Assembly: GCA_009926865.1 (NCBI GenBank)
Contig: RFOD01000011.1
Location: forward strand, 1 to 52,596
Reading direction: 5' to 3'
Origin: Gammaproteobacteria bacterium
Lineage (GTDB): Bacteria > Pseudomonadota > Gammaproteobacteria > Steroidobacterales > Steroidobacteraceae
DNA: 52,596 nt
Shown here: positions 43,730 to 51,829 of the stretch, one piece after another
Position numbering within the stretch: position 1 is the stretch's first letter
How the letters are laid out: each line of letters opens with the position of its first letter
Notes under the pieces: model-generated
Seen by the model: only the letters and a program-made list of their open reading frames with translations
Told to the model about the DNA's origin: nothing
Databases searched by the model: none
Translations under genes and position numbers: made by a program

Positions 43730-44908
43730 ATGACGCTACCGAAAGCTTGGAACACGATTCATCGCCATGCCATGTTGCCCGCCGCCGATCATGACGAGCA
43801 GGTTCGCTTCGATGTGATCGCTGGGTTGAATCATTTCATGTCACAGCGAATGACGCCCGAGGTGGAGAAGGCTTGGCGTACGCGCGTTAGACCCGCTTGG
43901 CTTGCGCGCGAAGGTCGGGCGCCTCGGGATCGGCATGAGGTTCACGCGGCCATGCGCGGTGCTCCCGAGTGGCAGCTTTGGAGTCTAGTACGTCGTCATA
44001 CGATGGAAATGCGCCAGCATGCTGGCCGCGCGCTGGTGGGTCGCCAAGCTGACGCCTTGCGAGAGCGAGCGGCTTCTTTTAACGCGGACTGTGACACGTT
44101 GCGGCTCAACCCAAGCTTACCTATTCCGCGCTACGTGAGCACCGTGGATACCCACCTCATGCGCGGGGGGTACACGGCGGCCAGTACGCCGGGTGATGTT
44201 TCCAATCCTGCCAATTACGACGCCGGGATGTATGCCACCACCGGTGGTAGTGCGGGGCCCTCTAACGATGCGGCCGGACGCGCGTTGGTGGCGTGGTTAC
44301 GCACGCATCGAGCGAACTTTTCACCGCGCCGAATTATCGACTTGGGGTGTGGCCTTGGCCATAACAGCGTGCCGGTGCACCGCGCCTTTCCCGAGGCGCA
44401 GATGATCGCGGTGGATGTAGCCGAACCCATGCTGCGTTACGGCCATGCTCGCGCGCGCGCGCTTGGCTGCACAGCGCTCCGATTTTTGCAGGTTGATGCC
44501 ACAGAGACGGGCCTTGAGGCCGGGAGTGCGGATTTAGTGTTTACCACCATTGTTTTACACGAAACTTCGCGCGAGGCGCTGCCGCGAATCTTTGCAGAGG
44601 CACATCGATTGTTGCGACCCGGGGGACTCACCGTACATCTTGAGCAGCCGCCCTACCACGGGCTCGACCCTTTTGAACAATTCATGCGTGATTGGGATGG
44701 GCGATACAACAACGAGCCATTTTGGAGTGCTCTGCACGAAACGCGGTTACCTGAGGTGTTGCAGTCAGTGGGCTTTGAGCGCTCGCGGATCTTTGAGTCG
44801 CAGACACAGCCACCCAGTGATCGACAAAATGAGCGTCCGGCTGCGGAAAAAGAGAACTTTGGTCGGGCACCTTCTTGGTATGTCGTGGGCGCAGAGGTGC
44901 CGTTATGA
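43730..44908 (+). CDS. SAM-dependent methyltransferase with long N-terminal domain
   Basis: A 392-residue protein. The first 190 residues (helical, Arg-rich; contains PRYVSTVDTHLMRGGY) precede a class I methyltransferase core: motif I IIDLGCGLGHNSVP near residue 204, MIAVDVAEPMLRYG, LRFLQVDATETG, ADLVFTTIVLHE and RLLRPGGLTVHLEQ. The N-terminal part is probably a substrate-recognition domain. Start set at the ATG at 43730; a GTG directly before it is equally possible. It ends in an ATGA overlap with the next small gene. Confidence 0.85.
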   Translation: MTLPKAWNTIHRHAMLPAADHDEQVRFDVIAGLNHFMSQRMTPEVEKAWRTRVRPAWLAREGRAPRDRHEVHAAMRGAPEWQLWSLVRRHTMEMRQHAGRALVGRQADALRERAASFNADCDTLRLNPSLPIPRYVSTVDTHLMRGGYTAASTPGDVSNPANYDAGMYATTGGSAGPSNDAAGRALVAWLRTHRANFSPRRIIDLGCGLGHNSVPVHRAFPEAQMIAVDVAEPMLRYGHARARALGCTALRFLQVDATETGLEAGSADLVFTTIVLHETSREALPRIFAEAHRLLRPGGLTVHLEQPPYHGLDPFEQFMRDWDGRYNNEPFWSALHETRLPEVLQSVGFERSRIFESQTQPPSDRQNERPAAEKENFGRAPSWYVVGAEVPL

Positions 44909-45276
44909 CCGATCGCGGCCGACAACCGCAATTTACCGATGATCCGATGCTCGATCGGCTGTACTCCATTTCCTTAGCGCTCGTAGCAGAGCTTGCGGCG
45001 ACGCGGGCGAGGGTCGATACGCTTGAGCGGGTGCTCGCTCGCAAAGAGGTCATCGCTGCCGATGCGATCGATCATCATGAGTTCAGCGTTGAAGATGAAG
45101 AGGCACGAGCTGACATGCATCAGCGCTACTTAGAGCGACTCTTTCGTCAGTCGACCGTCTCAGTCGAAGAGGGCGTAATGCACTTTGGCGCCACGCCGAA
45201 TCCCTCGTCGGGCGCTCTCGCCGCCGCGGATTTCGAGCACGGCGCGGACGGGTGTGCTGAGGCCAATCGGGCGTAA
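44905..45276 (+). CDS. Small helical protein coupled to the methyltransferase
   Basis: A 123-residue protein beginning in a 4-base ATGA overlap with the methyltransferase. It has a likely coiled-coil stretch (LYSISLALVAELAATRARVDTLERVLARK) and an acidic middle section (FSVEDEEARADMHQRYLERLF). Function unknown; likely a partner of the methyltransferase. The last 117 bases lie antisense to the end of the DUF192 gene, so the true C-terminus may be shorter in relatives. Confidence 0.65.
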   Translation: MTDRGRQPQFTDDPMLDRLYSISLALVAELAATRARVDTLERVLARKEVIAADAIDHHEFSVEDEEARADMHQRYLERLFRQSTVSVEEGVMHFGATPNPSSGALAAADFEHGADGCAEANRA

Positions 45277-45675
45277 CGACAGGGGCGTCGCATTTTCAAA
45301 GATCTGCACGATCTGGCCACGGCTATCAATGAAAAGCAGATCGAGCGGGATATAGGTGTTTTTCATCCAGAAGGATGCGGCTCGCGGCGGATCGTTGACA
45401 AACAACATGCCCTGATCGGAAGCTAATTCCCGCACAAACATGAGTCCCTGTTGCTGGCGCAGAGGGGTATCGGCTAGCCAGATCTGAAAATCGACGTGGC
45501 CGTCCGCCGTCTCGATTCCAAGCTGCGCCTGCGGAAAGCGTGCAAGCGATTCGATCGGTGGATTGCCCTGATAGCCGCGCGGGGGTTCCTGCGCGGTCGC
45601 TAGGGGTGCCAAGTAAGCGATCAGAAGGCTAGCGATGAGATGGCGCCAGTGGTGATAGCTCAATGAGTGATGCAT
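45160..45675 (-). CDS. Exported DUF192-family protein
   Basis: A 171-residue protein. Signal peptide from the ATG at 45675 (MHHSLSYHHWRHLIASLLIAY), cleaved near ATA. The DUF192 core follows: FQIWLADTPLRQQQGLMFV, GMLFVNDPPRAASFWMKNT, PLDLLFIDSRGQIVQI and VRAVLEIRGG. The family is widespread and of unknown function; the structure is a small beta-barrel. Starts 101 bases from the divergent LEA-2 lipoprotein gene. Confidence 0.87.
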   Translation of the reverse strand: MHHSLSYHHWRHLIASLLIAYLAPLATAQEPPRGYQGNPPIESLARFPQAQLGIETADGHVDFQIWLADTPLRQQQGLMFVRELASDQGMLFVNDPPRAASFWMKNTYIPLDLLFIDSRGQIVQIFENATPLSLRPIGLSTPVRAVLEIRGGESARRGIRRGAKVHYALFD

Positions 45676-45775
45676 GGCATGTGCGATTCGATTGTTTGTA
45701 ATCTGGAGCAAGACGGCGTGTTGCATCACGCAAGCTTAGCCCAAGAGCCTCTCGGCGTTGGTACACTTCACCCGC

Positions 45776-46336
45776 ATGAGTAAGCTTGCGCCGATCGGTT
45801 CGGGTCTGGGTGTGCTGCCGTTCGGGCGGCGCCATGATGTCGTATGGGCCGATGTCGTATGCACCACAGTTCGGCTGTGGGTCGGGCTATCGGCTCTATG
45901 GGTCCTAACGGTCCTATCAGGATGTGCGTCTCTGGGGCCCACCCTCTCGGCGCCCACGCTCAAAGTACTCGAGGTCAAAGTCATCAAAGGTGATTTCTTT
46001 GAGCAGCAGTTGCAAGCCCGTATGCAGGTGCAAAATCCCAATGACGTTGAACTTTCGGTGAGCGGTATCACCTACACCTTAGAGCTGGGCGGCGAGGAGC
46101 TCGGGCGGGGCTTGTCGGGGAGCCGCTTTGTGTTGCCGGCCAAAGGTCAGGCGGAATTTGACATGCAGGTCACGGTCAATCTCGCTGGGACGCTATTTAA
46201 GTTAGCCGAGCAGGCGCGTGACCGGGATGGGCGACTCGAGCAGATTAACTATCGCTTGCGCGGAGAAGTGCAGCTCGCAAAGGGTTTACTGCGCAAGGTG
46301 CCCTTTGATGAGCAGGGCACGTTACGGTTGCGGTAG
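45776..46336 (+). CDS. LEA type 2-family lipoprotein
   Basis: A 186-residue protein with an unusually long N-terminus before a hydrophobic segment and lipobox LSGC at about residue 41. The mature part is a LEA-2/WHy domain: VIKGDFFEQQLQARMQVQNPNDVEL, SVSGITYTLELGGEELGRG, and FDMQVTVNLAGTLFKL. In bacteria these are envelope stress proteins. Start at ATG 45776; an in-frame upstream GTG at 45758 would add six residues. Confidence 0.83.
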   Translation: MSKLAPIGSGLGVLPFGRRHDVVWADVVCTTVRLWVGLSALWVLTVLSGCASLGPTLSAPTLKVLEVKVIKGDFFEQQLQARMQVQNPNDVELSVSGITYTLELGGEELGRGLSGSRFVLPAKGQAEFDMQVTVNLAGTLFKLAEQARDRDGRLEQINYRLRGEVQLAKGLLRKVPFDEQGTLRLR

Positions 46337-46344
46337 CGCAGCAG

Positions 46345-46962
46345 GTGCCCCATGAACGCGAGGAGATGGTGGCTCGTTCTGACCGTGTTGACCCTGATAC
46401 TGGGTTCGATCGGCCTTGGCTGGTTAGCAGCCACTTGGCCGTCGTGGCGCCCCTTGCTCACACCTTAAACCCATTACCCGTCACAACTTTACGGGTTTTC
46501 TTTGAGAGTTCTAGGAAGAGGGCGATTCGATCCGAGCCTGCGCTCTCGCCTTGGGGGGCGTGTGAACTGGGTTATGGCGAGCGCGGTTTGACGAGCCTCG
46601 CGTTTGAATCGGATCATCAACCTAAAGACATAGCCCCTGAGCGCTGGCATCCGCTCTTTCGCGGCGAAATCAAAGAATTAAGCTTGCAGTGTAGCGGTAG
46701 TACCTTTGAACACGCGGTTTGGCGGGCATTACTCCAGATTCCTCGCGGTCAGACCACCAGCTATGCAGCCATCGCCAAAGCCATCTTGCGACCCGGCGCA
46801 GCCCGAGCGGTGGGGCAGGCCGTCGGTCGTAACGATCTCGCTTGGATCGTGCCTTGTCATCGCGTGCTACCCGTCGGTGGCGGAATCGGTGGATTTCGCT
46901 GGGGAAGCGAGCTAAAACGGTGCCTGCTGAAGGACGAGGGCAGCCTCCTGACGGATGTCTGA
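46345..46962 (+). CDS. ogt: O6-methylguanine-DNA methyltransferase (MGMT)
   Basis: Suicide DNA-repair enzyme that moves a methyl group from O6-methylguanine to its own Cys. The C-terminal domain is clear: FEHAVWRALLQIPRGQTTSYAAIAKAI, RAVGQAVGRND, the active-site IVPCHRVLP and GGFRWGSELKR. The N-terminal 85 residues match the family poorly. The GTG at 46345 is the longest start; TTG at 46435 and GTG at 46444 are more probable, because residues 1-30 coincide with another frame that looks coding (see the small reading frame at 46352). Confidence 0.88.
   Translation: MPHEREEMVARSDRVDPDTGFDRPWLVSSHLAVVAPLAHTLNPLPVTTLRVFFESSRKRAIRSEPALSPWGACELGYGERGLTSLAFESDHQPKDIAPERWHPLFRGEIKELSLQCSGSTFEHAVWRALLQIPRGQTTSYAAIAKAILRPGAARAVGQAVGRNDLAWIVPCHRVLPVGGGIGGFRWGSELKRCLLKDEGSLLTDV
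46352..46468 (+). CDS. Putative 38-residue single-helix membrane peptide
   Basis: ATG at 46352 to TAA at 46468, +1 relative to the ogt frame. The product MNARRWWLVLTVLTLILGSI continues as a hydrophobic helix and ends AATWPSWRPLLTP: a positive N-terminus followed by a membrane span. It follows the LEA-2 stop by 15 bases. The composition is more protein-like than the overlapping first 30 codons of ogt. Real status is uncertain. Confidence 0.4.
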   Translation: MNARRWWLVLTVLTLILGSIGLGWLAATWPSWRPLLTP

Positions 46963-47007
46963 GGTGTCTCTAGCCCCTTTGTTCTCTGCAACTAAGTTTG
47001 ATTTGAG

Positions 47008-47027
47008 TCGTCATGCGATAATGACGA
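47008..47027. promoter_or_regulatory. Palindrome abutting the RND adaptor start codon
   Basis: A perfect 7-bp inverted repeat TCGTCAT-GCGATA-ATGACGA ends two bases before the ATG at 47029. It fills the place where a Shine-Dalgarno would be, and none is seen. It could be a repressor operator or a translation-blocking hairpin. Confidence 0.55.
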
Positions 47028-47028
47028 A

Positions 47029-48237
47029 ATGTTGCGACGTCCCCTCTATCTGTTGATCGCCCTGCTGGTCCTCGCTGGGGCGTGGTTTCTTTTACCCTTC
47101 GAGGCTACACCGGATGGCGCAGCGTCGGATCCCAATGCACGCGGAGGTCCGGCTGGCATGGGTCCGCCTAGTATGGATGGCCCACCGAGTCGCGGAGGTC
47201 CGCCTGGCATGGGTCCGCCTAGTATGGGTGGTCGGGGCGGTTTACCGGTTGCGGTGGTGACGGCGGCGGTGAGCGAGCAACCCTTGGTGCGTGAGCTCAA
47301 ATCTTTGGGGACCGCGCAAGCGCGCGAAGCGGTCGAGATCACGGCCAAAGTATCCAACGTCGTGACCACGATTCAGTTTGAAGACGGGCAAGCGGTGCAA
47401 GCGGGCGAGGTGTTGATCGAGCTCGATAGTGCCCAGGCGCGCGCGGAGCTGGCGGCGGCGGAAGCCGCCTACGCAGAGAGCCTCAGTCAGTACCAACGGG
47501 CCCAAGAATTACTGCCGACTCAGGCGCTCTCTCAGGCGCAGTTTGAACAAATCTCTGCAACTCGGCTCGCGAATGCTGCACGAGTCGATGTGGCGAAGGC
47601 GCGCCTCGAGGACACGCTGATCCGCGCGCCCTTTAAGGGCAAGGTCGGCTTGCGGCGGATCAGTGTCGGAAGTTTGATCAGCCCCGGGACGGTCATTACC
47701 ACCTTAGATGACTCCAGTGTCATTAAGGTGGATTTCGGCGTGCCGGAGGCCAACCTGACGGCGCTTCGAGTGGGGCTACCAGTGGTGATCAGGAGCGTCG
47801 CCTACCCCGCTCAAAACTTTGAGGGTCGAGTGACCAGTATCGACTCGCGGATCGATACCGAGAGTCGTTCGGTCTTGGTTCGTGCAGAGGTACCGAACGA
47901 GGCAGGCTTAATCAAGCCGGGGATGTTTTTGAACGTGAGCCTGCAGCGTGATGCGCGCACGGCCATCGTGATTCCTGAGGAGGCGCTGGTCCCCGAGGAA
48001 GATCGTCAATACGTGTACGTGGTGGCTGAGGGTCTCGCGGAGAAGCGAGCGATTCAAATCGGCGCGCGACGTCCCGGGGTGGTTGAAGTCATCGATGGCC
48101 TACGTGCGGGTGAACGGATTGTGATTGAGGGCACGATTAAATTACGCCAAGGCGGTGTCGTCCGCGATCTCGCACCGGATGCCGAGGCGCCGACTGAGAC
48201 GCCTGTAGCACCGAAGCGGCCGACGGAGGCCAATTGA
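47029..48237 (+). CDS. RND efflux periplasmic adaptor (membrane fusion protein)
   Basis: Links the inner-membrane RND pump to an outer-membrane channel. The 402-residue protein has an N-terminal membrane anchor/signal (MLRRPLYLLIALLVLAGAW), a Gly/Pro/Met repeat linker (about residues 38-70), then the barrel-sandwich and hairpin (VEITAKVSNVVTTIQFEDGQAV; a long alpha-helical hairpin about residues 140-195), LIRAPFKGKVGLRRISVG and the beta-barrel/MP domain ending VIEGTIKLRQGGVV. The TTG of the pump overlaps its stop by 4 bases. No lipobox is seen. Confidence 0.92.
   Translation: MLRRPLYLLIALLVLAGAWFLLPFEATPDGAASDPNARGGPAGMGPPSMDGPPSRGGPPGMGPPSMGGRGGLPVAVVTAAVSEQPLVRELKSLGTAQAREAVEITAKVSNVVTTIQFEDGQAVQAGEVLIELDSAQARAELAAAEAAYAESLSQYQRAQELLPTQALSQAQFEQISATRLANAARVDVAKARLEDTLIRAPFKGKVGLRRISVGSLISPGTVITTLDDSSVIKVDFGVPEANLTALRVGLPVVIRSVAYPAQNFEGRVTSIDSRIDTESRSVLVRAEVPNEAGLIKPGMFLNVSLQRDARTAIVIPEEALVPEEDRQYVYVVAEGLAEKRAIQIGARRPGVVEVIDGLRAGERIVIEGTIKLRQGGVVRDLAPDAEAPTETPVAPKRPTEAN
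47140..47241 (+). repeat. Two-copy 51-bp tandem repeat coding a Gly/Pro/Met linker
   Basis: Two near-identical 51-bp units (47140-47190 and 47191-47241) code RGGPAGMGPPSMDGPPS and RGGPPGMGPPSMGGRGG. In-frame length change would only alter the linker between membrane anchor and adaptor body. Confidence 0.85.
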
Positions 48238-51200
48238 TCCTCTCCGATCTTTCAGTACGCCGACCGGTATTCGCCACCGTGCTGTCGCTGCTGTTGGTGA
48301 TTGTCGGTTTGATGGCGACGCTGCGTCTGTCCATCCGCGAGTACCCGGATATCAGTCGACCGATTGTTAGTGTGTCCGTGTTTTACCGTGGCGCCAGTGC
48401 GAATGTGATCGAGTCACGCATCACTCAGGTACTCGAAGATCAAATCGCAGGTGTCGAGGGGGTCGAAAAACTGACCTCCAGTAGCCAGGACGAATTTTCC
48501 CGAATCAATATCGAATTTTCGATGGATCGGGATCTCGATGGTGCTGCAAACGATGTCCGTGAGGCAATCTCACGGGTCACGTCACGTTTGCCGGATGAAG
48601 CGGACGCGCCTCAAATTGCCAAAGTCGATGATGCGGCAGAGCCCATTATCTATGTCAATTTTTCGAGTACCGCGCGTAACGCGCTCGAGTTGACCGATTA
48701 CATCGGACGCTATGTCACGGACCGTTTCAGCTCGTTACCGGGTGTCGCGTCGGTTCGGGTCGGTGGGGGCAGTCGCTACTCGATGCGTGTGTGGCTCGAT
48801 CGCGAGGCCCTGGCCGCGCGTCAGCTCACAGTCAATGATATCGAGAACGCGCTGCGTCGTGAAAACGTGGAGTTCCCGGCAGGACGCATTGAATCGCGCG
48901 AGCGAGAATTCACCCTGCGCACACGTACCTCCATGGAAAGCGCCGAGGATTTTCGGCAATTGGTGATCGGACGTAGCCGTGATGGCTACCTCGTGCGGCT
49001 CGGTGATGTGGCGGATGTGCGCTTGGCCGCTGAAGATCAACGAAATTTAGCCCGCGCTAACGGCCTGCCCGGCATTAGCTTGGGCATCATTCCAAACTCG
49101 AAAGCCAATGTCCTCGAGGTTTCACAGGCAGTACGTAGTGAGATTGAGCGGGTGAATTTATCTTTGCCTGACGATATCCGGGGTGAGGTGAATCTGGATT
49201 TCTCGGTGTTCGTCGAACAGTCAATGAAAAAAGTCGTGTTCGTGCTGCTTGAGACCTTGCTCATCGTATTGATTGTTATTTTTGTGTTTCTGGGGACGGT
49301 GCGGGCAACAATTATTCCGGCTGTGACCATCCCTATTTCTTTGCTGGCGGCCGCGATGGTGATGGTGACGCTTGGTTATTCACTGAATACCCTGACGTTG
49401 CTCGGGGCGGTACTGGCAATCGGTCTCGTGGTTGATGATGCGATCGTGGTACTAGAGAACATCACGCGACGGATTGAAGAGGGGGAGCCCGCATTGCTTG
49501 CCGCTATCCACGGCAGCAAAGAAATCGGCTTCGCAGTCGTCGCGACCACCATGGTCTTGATGGCGGTCTTCGTGCCGATCTCTTACATGGAAGGCACCTT
49601 GGGGCGATTGTTCGGCGAGTTCGGTGTCACTGTGGCGGCAGCCGTCGGCTTTTCGGCATTGGTCGCGCTGAGCTTGACGCCGATGATGACCTCAAAATTA
49701 TTCGCAGGAGGTATCCAGCGCGGTGATCTCGCGACGCGCTTGGATGCGGGCTTTCAATCTTTGGCGGCTACCTATGAGAAGTGGCTACGGCGGGTTATGA
49801 CCGGCGGAGGGCCCAAGCGCGTAGTGCTCGGTGCGGGACTTTTTGCTGTGGCGATGGTGCTGCTGTTGGTGATCGGTAAGCCAATTGCCGCCCTCAAACT
49901 CTCACAGGAATTTGCCCCGATGGAAGATCGCGCCATGATGCCGATCATTGTGACGGCCCCTGAGGGGGCGAGCCTCGCGCACCTTGATCGCTACATCGCA
50001 GAGGTTGAGGCGATCGCCTTTCAAGAGGTTGAAGCGGGTAATGCGCGTCGAGTGATTGTACGTTCGGGCTCATTCGGCGCTCAGGGTAATGTGAACACTG
50101 GAACGGTGTTTGTACCGTTGACCTTGTGGAATGAACGTGAAGATACCGCCCAAGAGATTGCGCAGCGCGTGCGGATGCGCACTATGGGTATTACGGGTGT
50201 ACGAGTGATCGTGATTACGCCCCCCTCGCTCGGCGTACGGGGCGTGGGTAAGCCATTACAAGTGGTGATGGGGGGCGCGAGCTATGAGGAGCTTGCGGCC
50301 TGGCGAGATAAAGTCATTGCACGAATCAGCGCGGAGAACCCGCGTCTACTCGCGCTGGACTCGGATTACCAAGAGCGCAAGCCGCAATTACAGGTGCGCA
50401 TTGATCGCAACCGCGCCGCAGATTTAGGGGTTTCGCTGCAGAGCGTGGGTCGGACACTGGAGACGATGCTCGGTTCGCGGATCGTGACCACGTTTCTCAA
50501 AGATGGCGAAGAGTACAACGTCATTCTGCAGGCGCGTGAAGAGGACCGCGCGACCGTGGATGATCTCGGTAATCTTTACGTACGCTCCGATACCAGTGGC
50601 GAAATGGTGCCCTTAGCAGCGTTGGTCACAGTCGATGAAGGAGCCAGTGCGACAGCGTTACGCCGTTTTGAGCGCTTACGCTCGATTACCTTGAGCGCTA
50701 ACTTGGCACCTGGCTATACGCTGGGTGAGGCTCTGAATTACGTGGAACAAGTGATCCGCGAAGAAATCCCCGAGGGCGTGCAAATCAATTACGACGGCGA
50801 GTCGCGAGAGTATCGACAATCAGGTGAGCGTATATGGCTGACGTTTGCTTTTGCGGTGCTGATTGTGTACCTCGTACTTGCCGCTCAATTTGAGAGCTTT
50901 ATTCATCCGCTGATTATTTTGGCGACTGTGCCCTTGGCGATCTCGGGCGCCTTGATTGGGCTTTGGATCTTTGGTGCCTCTATCAACGTATTCAGTCAGA
51001 TAGGGGCGATCATGTTGATTGGTATCGCGTGTAAGAACGGCATTTTGATTGTGGAGTTTGCCAATCAGTTGCGCGATCGAGGCGTGGAGTTTGTCGAGGC
51101 GGTCATTGAAGCCGCCTCAATCCGCTTACGACCCGTACTGATGACAAGTCTCTGTACCGCTTTTGGCGCGGTGCCGCTGATGCTGAGTGTGGGGGCGGGT

Positions 51201-51368
51201 GCCGAGAGTCGTCAGGCGATCGGCTCAGCGGTGTTTTTCGGCACCTTGTTTGCAGTCGCGCTGACGCTATTTGTCGTGCCCTCTCTTTACGCACTCATTG
51301 CGCGTAACACACAATCGCCGCAACATGTCTCGCAGGCAATTGAGCAGCTCGGCGGCGATCCGGTTTGA
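48234..51368 (+). CDS. RND multidrug efflux permease (HAE1/AcrB family)
   Basis: A 1044-residue, 12-helix proton-driven trimeric pump. TTG start in a 4-base overlap with the adaptor gene. N-terminus LSVRRPVFATVLSLLLVIVG. The essential proton-relay Asp pair is in GLVVDDAIVVLENITRR (about residues 402-403); Lys/Thr partners are in the later helices (ACKNGILIVEFANQLRD). Large periplasmic loops contain REYPDISRP and PGVASVRVGGGSRYSMRVWLD. No outer-membrane channel gene or local repressor follows, so it probably uses a TolC-like protein coded elsewhere. Confidence 0.94.
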   Translation: MILSDLSVRRPVFATVLSLLLVIVGLMATLRLSIREYPDISRPIVSVSVFYRGASANVIESRITQVLEDQIAGVEGVEKLTSSSQDEFSRINIEFSMDRDLDGAANDVREAISRVTSRLPDEADAPQIAKVDDAAEPIIYVNFSSTARNALELTDYIGRYVTDRFSSLPGVASVRVGGGSRYSMRVWLDREALAARQLTVNDIENALRRENVEFPAGRIESREREFTLRTRTSMESAEDFRQLVIGRSRDGYLVRLGDVADVRLAAEDQRNLARANGLPGISLGIIPNSKANVLEVSQAVRSEIERVNLSLPDDIRGEVNLDFSVFVEQSMKKVVFVLLETLLIVLIVIFVFLGTVRATIIPAVTIPISLLAAAMVMVTLGYSLNTLTLLGAVLAIGLVVDDAIVVLENITRRIEEGEPALLAAIHGSKEIGFAVVATTMVLMAVFVPISYMEGTLGRLFGEFGVTVAAAVGFSALVALSLTPMMTSKLFAGGIQRGDLATRLDAGFQSLAATYEKWLRRVMTGGGPKRVVLGAGLFAVAMVLLLVIGKPIAALKLSQEFAPMEDRAMMPIIVTAPEGASLAHLDRYIAEVEAIAFQEVEAGNARRVIVRSGSFGAQGNVNTGTVFVPLTLWNEREDTAQEIAQRVRMRTMGITGVRVIVITPPSLGVRGVGKPLQVVMGGASYEELAAWRDKVIARISAENPRLLALDSDYQERKPQLQVRIDRNRAADLGVSLQSVGRTLETMLGSRIVTTFLKDGEEYNVILQAREEDRATVDDLGNLYVRSDTSGEMVPLAALVTVDEGASATALRRFERLRSITLSANLAPGYTLGEALNYVEQVIREEIPEGVQINYDGESREYRQSGERIWLTFAFAVLIVYLVLAAQFESFIHPLIILATVPLAISGALIGLWIFGASINVFSQIGAIMLIGIACKNGILIVEFANQLRDRGVEFVEAVIEAASIRLRPVLMTSLCTAFGAVPLMLSVGAGAESRQAIGSAVFFGTLFAVALTLFVVPSLYALIARNTQSPQHVSQAIEQLGGDPV

Positions 51369-51439
51369 TCCCGTGGTCGCCGGGGATGACGACGGACTAG
51401 CGGGTTCAGGATATTGGTCTTAACAGGGGAGGGTGGCAC

Positions 51440-51829
51440 ATGGTGACAGCGCTATGGGTTTTATTGATCGCGATTTTTTTGCCGATCGTATGCGCCGGTA
51501 TCGGTAAAGCGGGGGGCTCCACCCCCTATGACAATCACAATCCGCGAGAATGGCTTGCTAAGCAGGAAGGCAGAGCCGCGCGAGCGAATGCTGCGCAAGG
51601 CAATTCTTGGGAAGCACTGGCGATGTATAGCGCGGGACTATTGGCGGCTCATATCGGTAATGTGGAGTCAGCTTCGCTTGCCATGTATGCGCTCATTTTT
51701 TTGGTCTCGCGCATCCTGTACATTCATTTTTATGTGACGGACCGCCCGACCCTCCGCTCTAGCGCCTGGGGTTTTGGCTTTTTGGCCTGTCTCGCCTTGA
51801 TCGTGCGCGGAGCGCTCGGAGCGATTTAA
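51440..51829 (+). CDS. MAPEG-family membrane protein
   Basis: A 129-residue protein with four predicted helices in the MAPEG layout, including the family stretch [27 protein letters not shown] after the first helix, and [14 protein letters not shown]. Eukaryotic MAPEG proteins are glutathione-dependent; bacterial members are mostly uncharacterised. AGGGGAGGG lies before the ATG. It overlaps ttcA by one base (TAATG). Confidence 0.85.
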   Translation: MVTALWVLLIAIFLPIVCAGIGKAGGSTPYDNHNPREWLAKQEGRAARANAAQGNSWEALAMYSAGLLAAHIGNVESASLAMYALIFLVSRILYIHFYVTDRPTLRSSAWGFGFLACLALIVRGALGAI

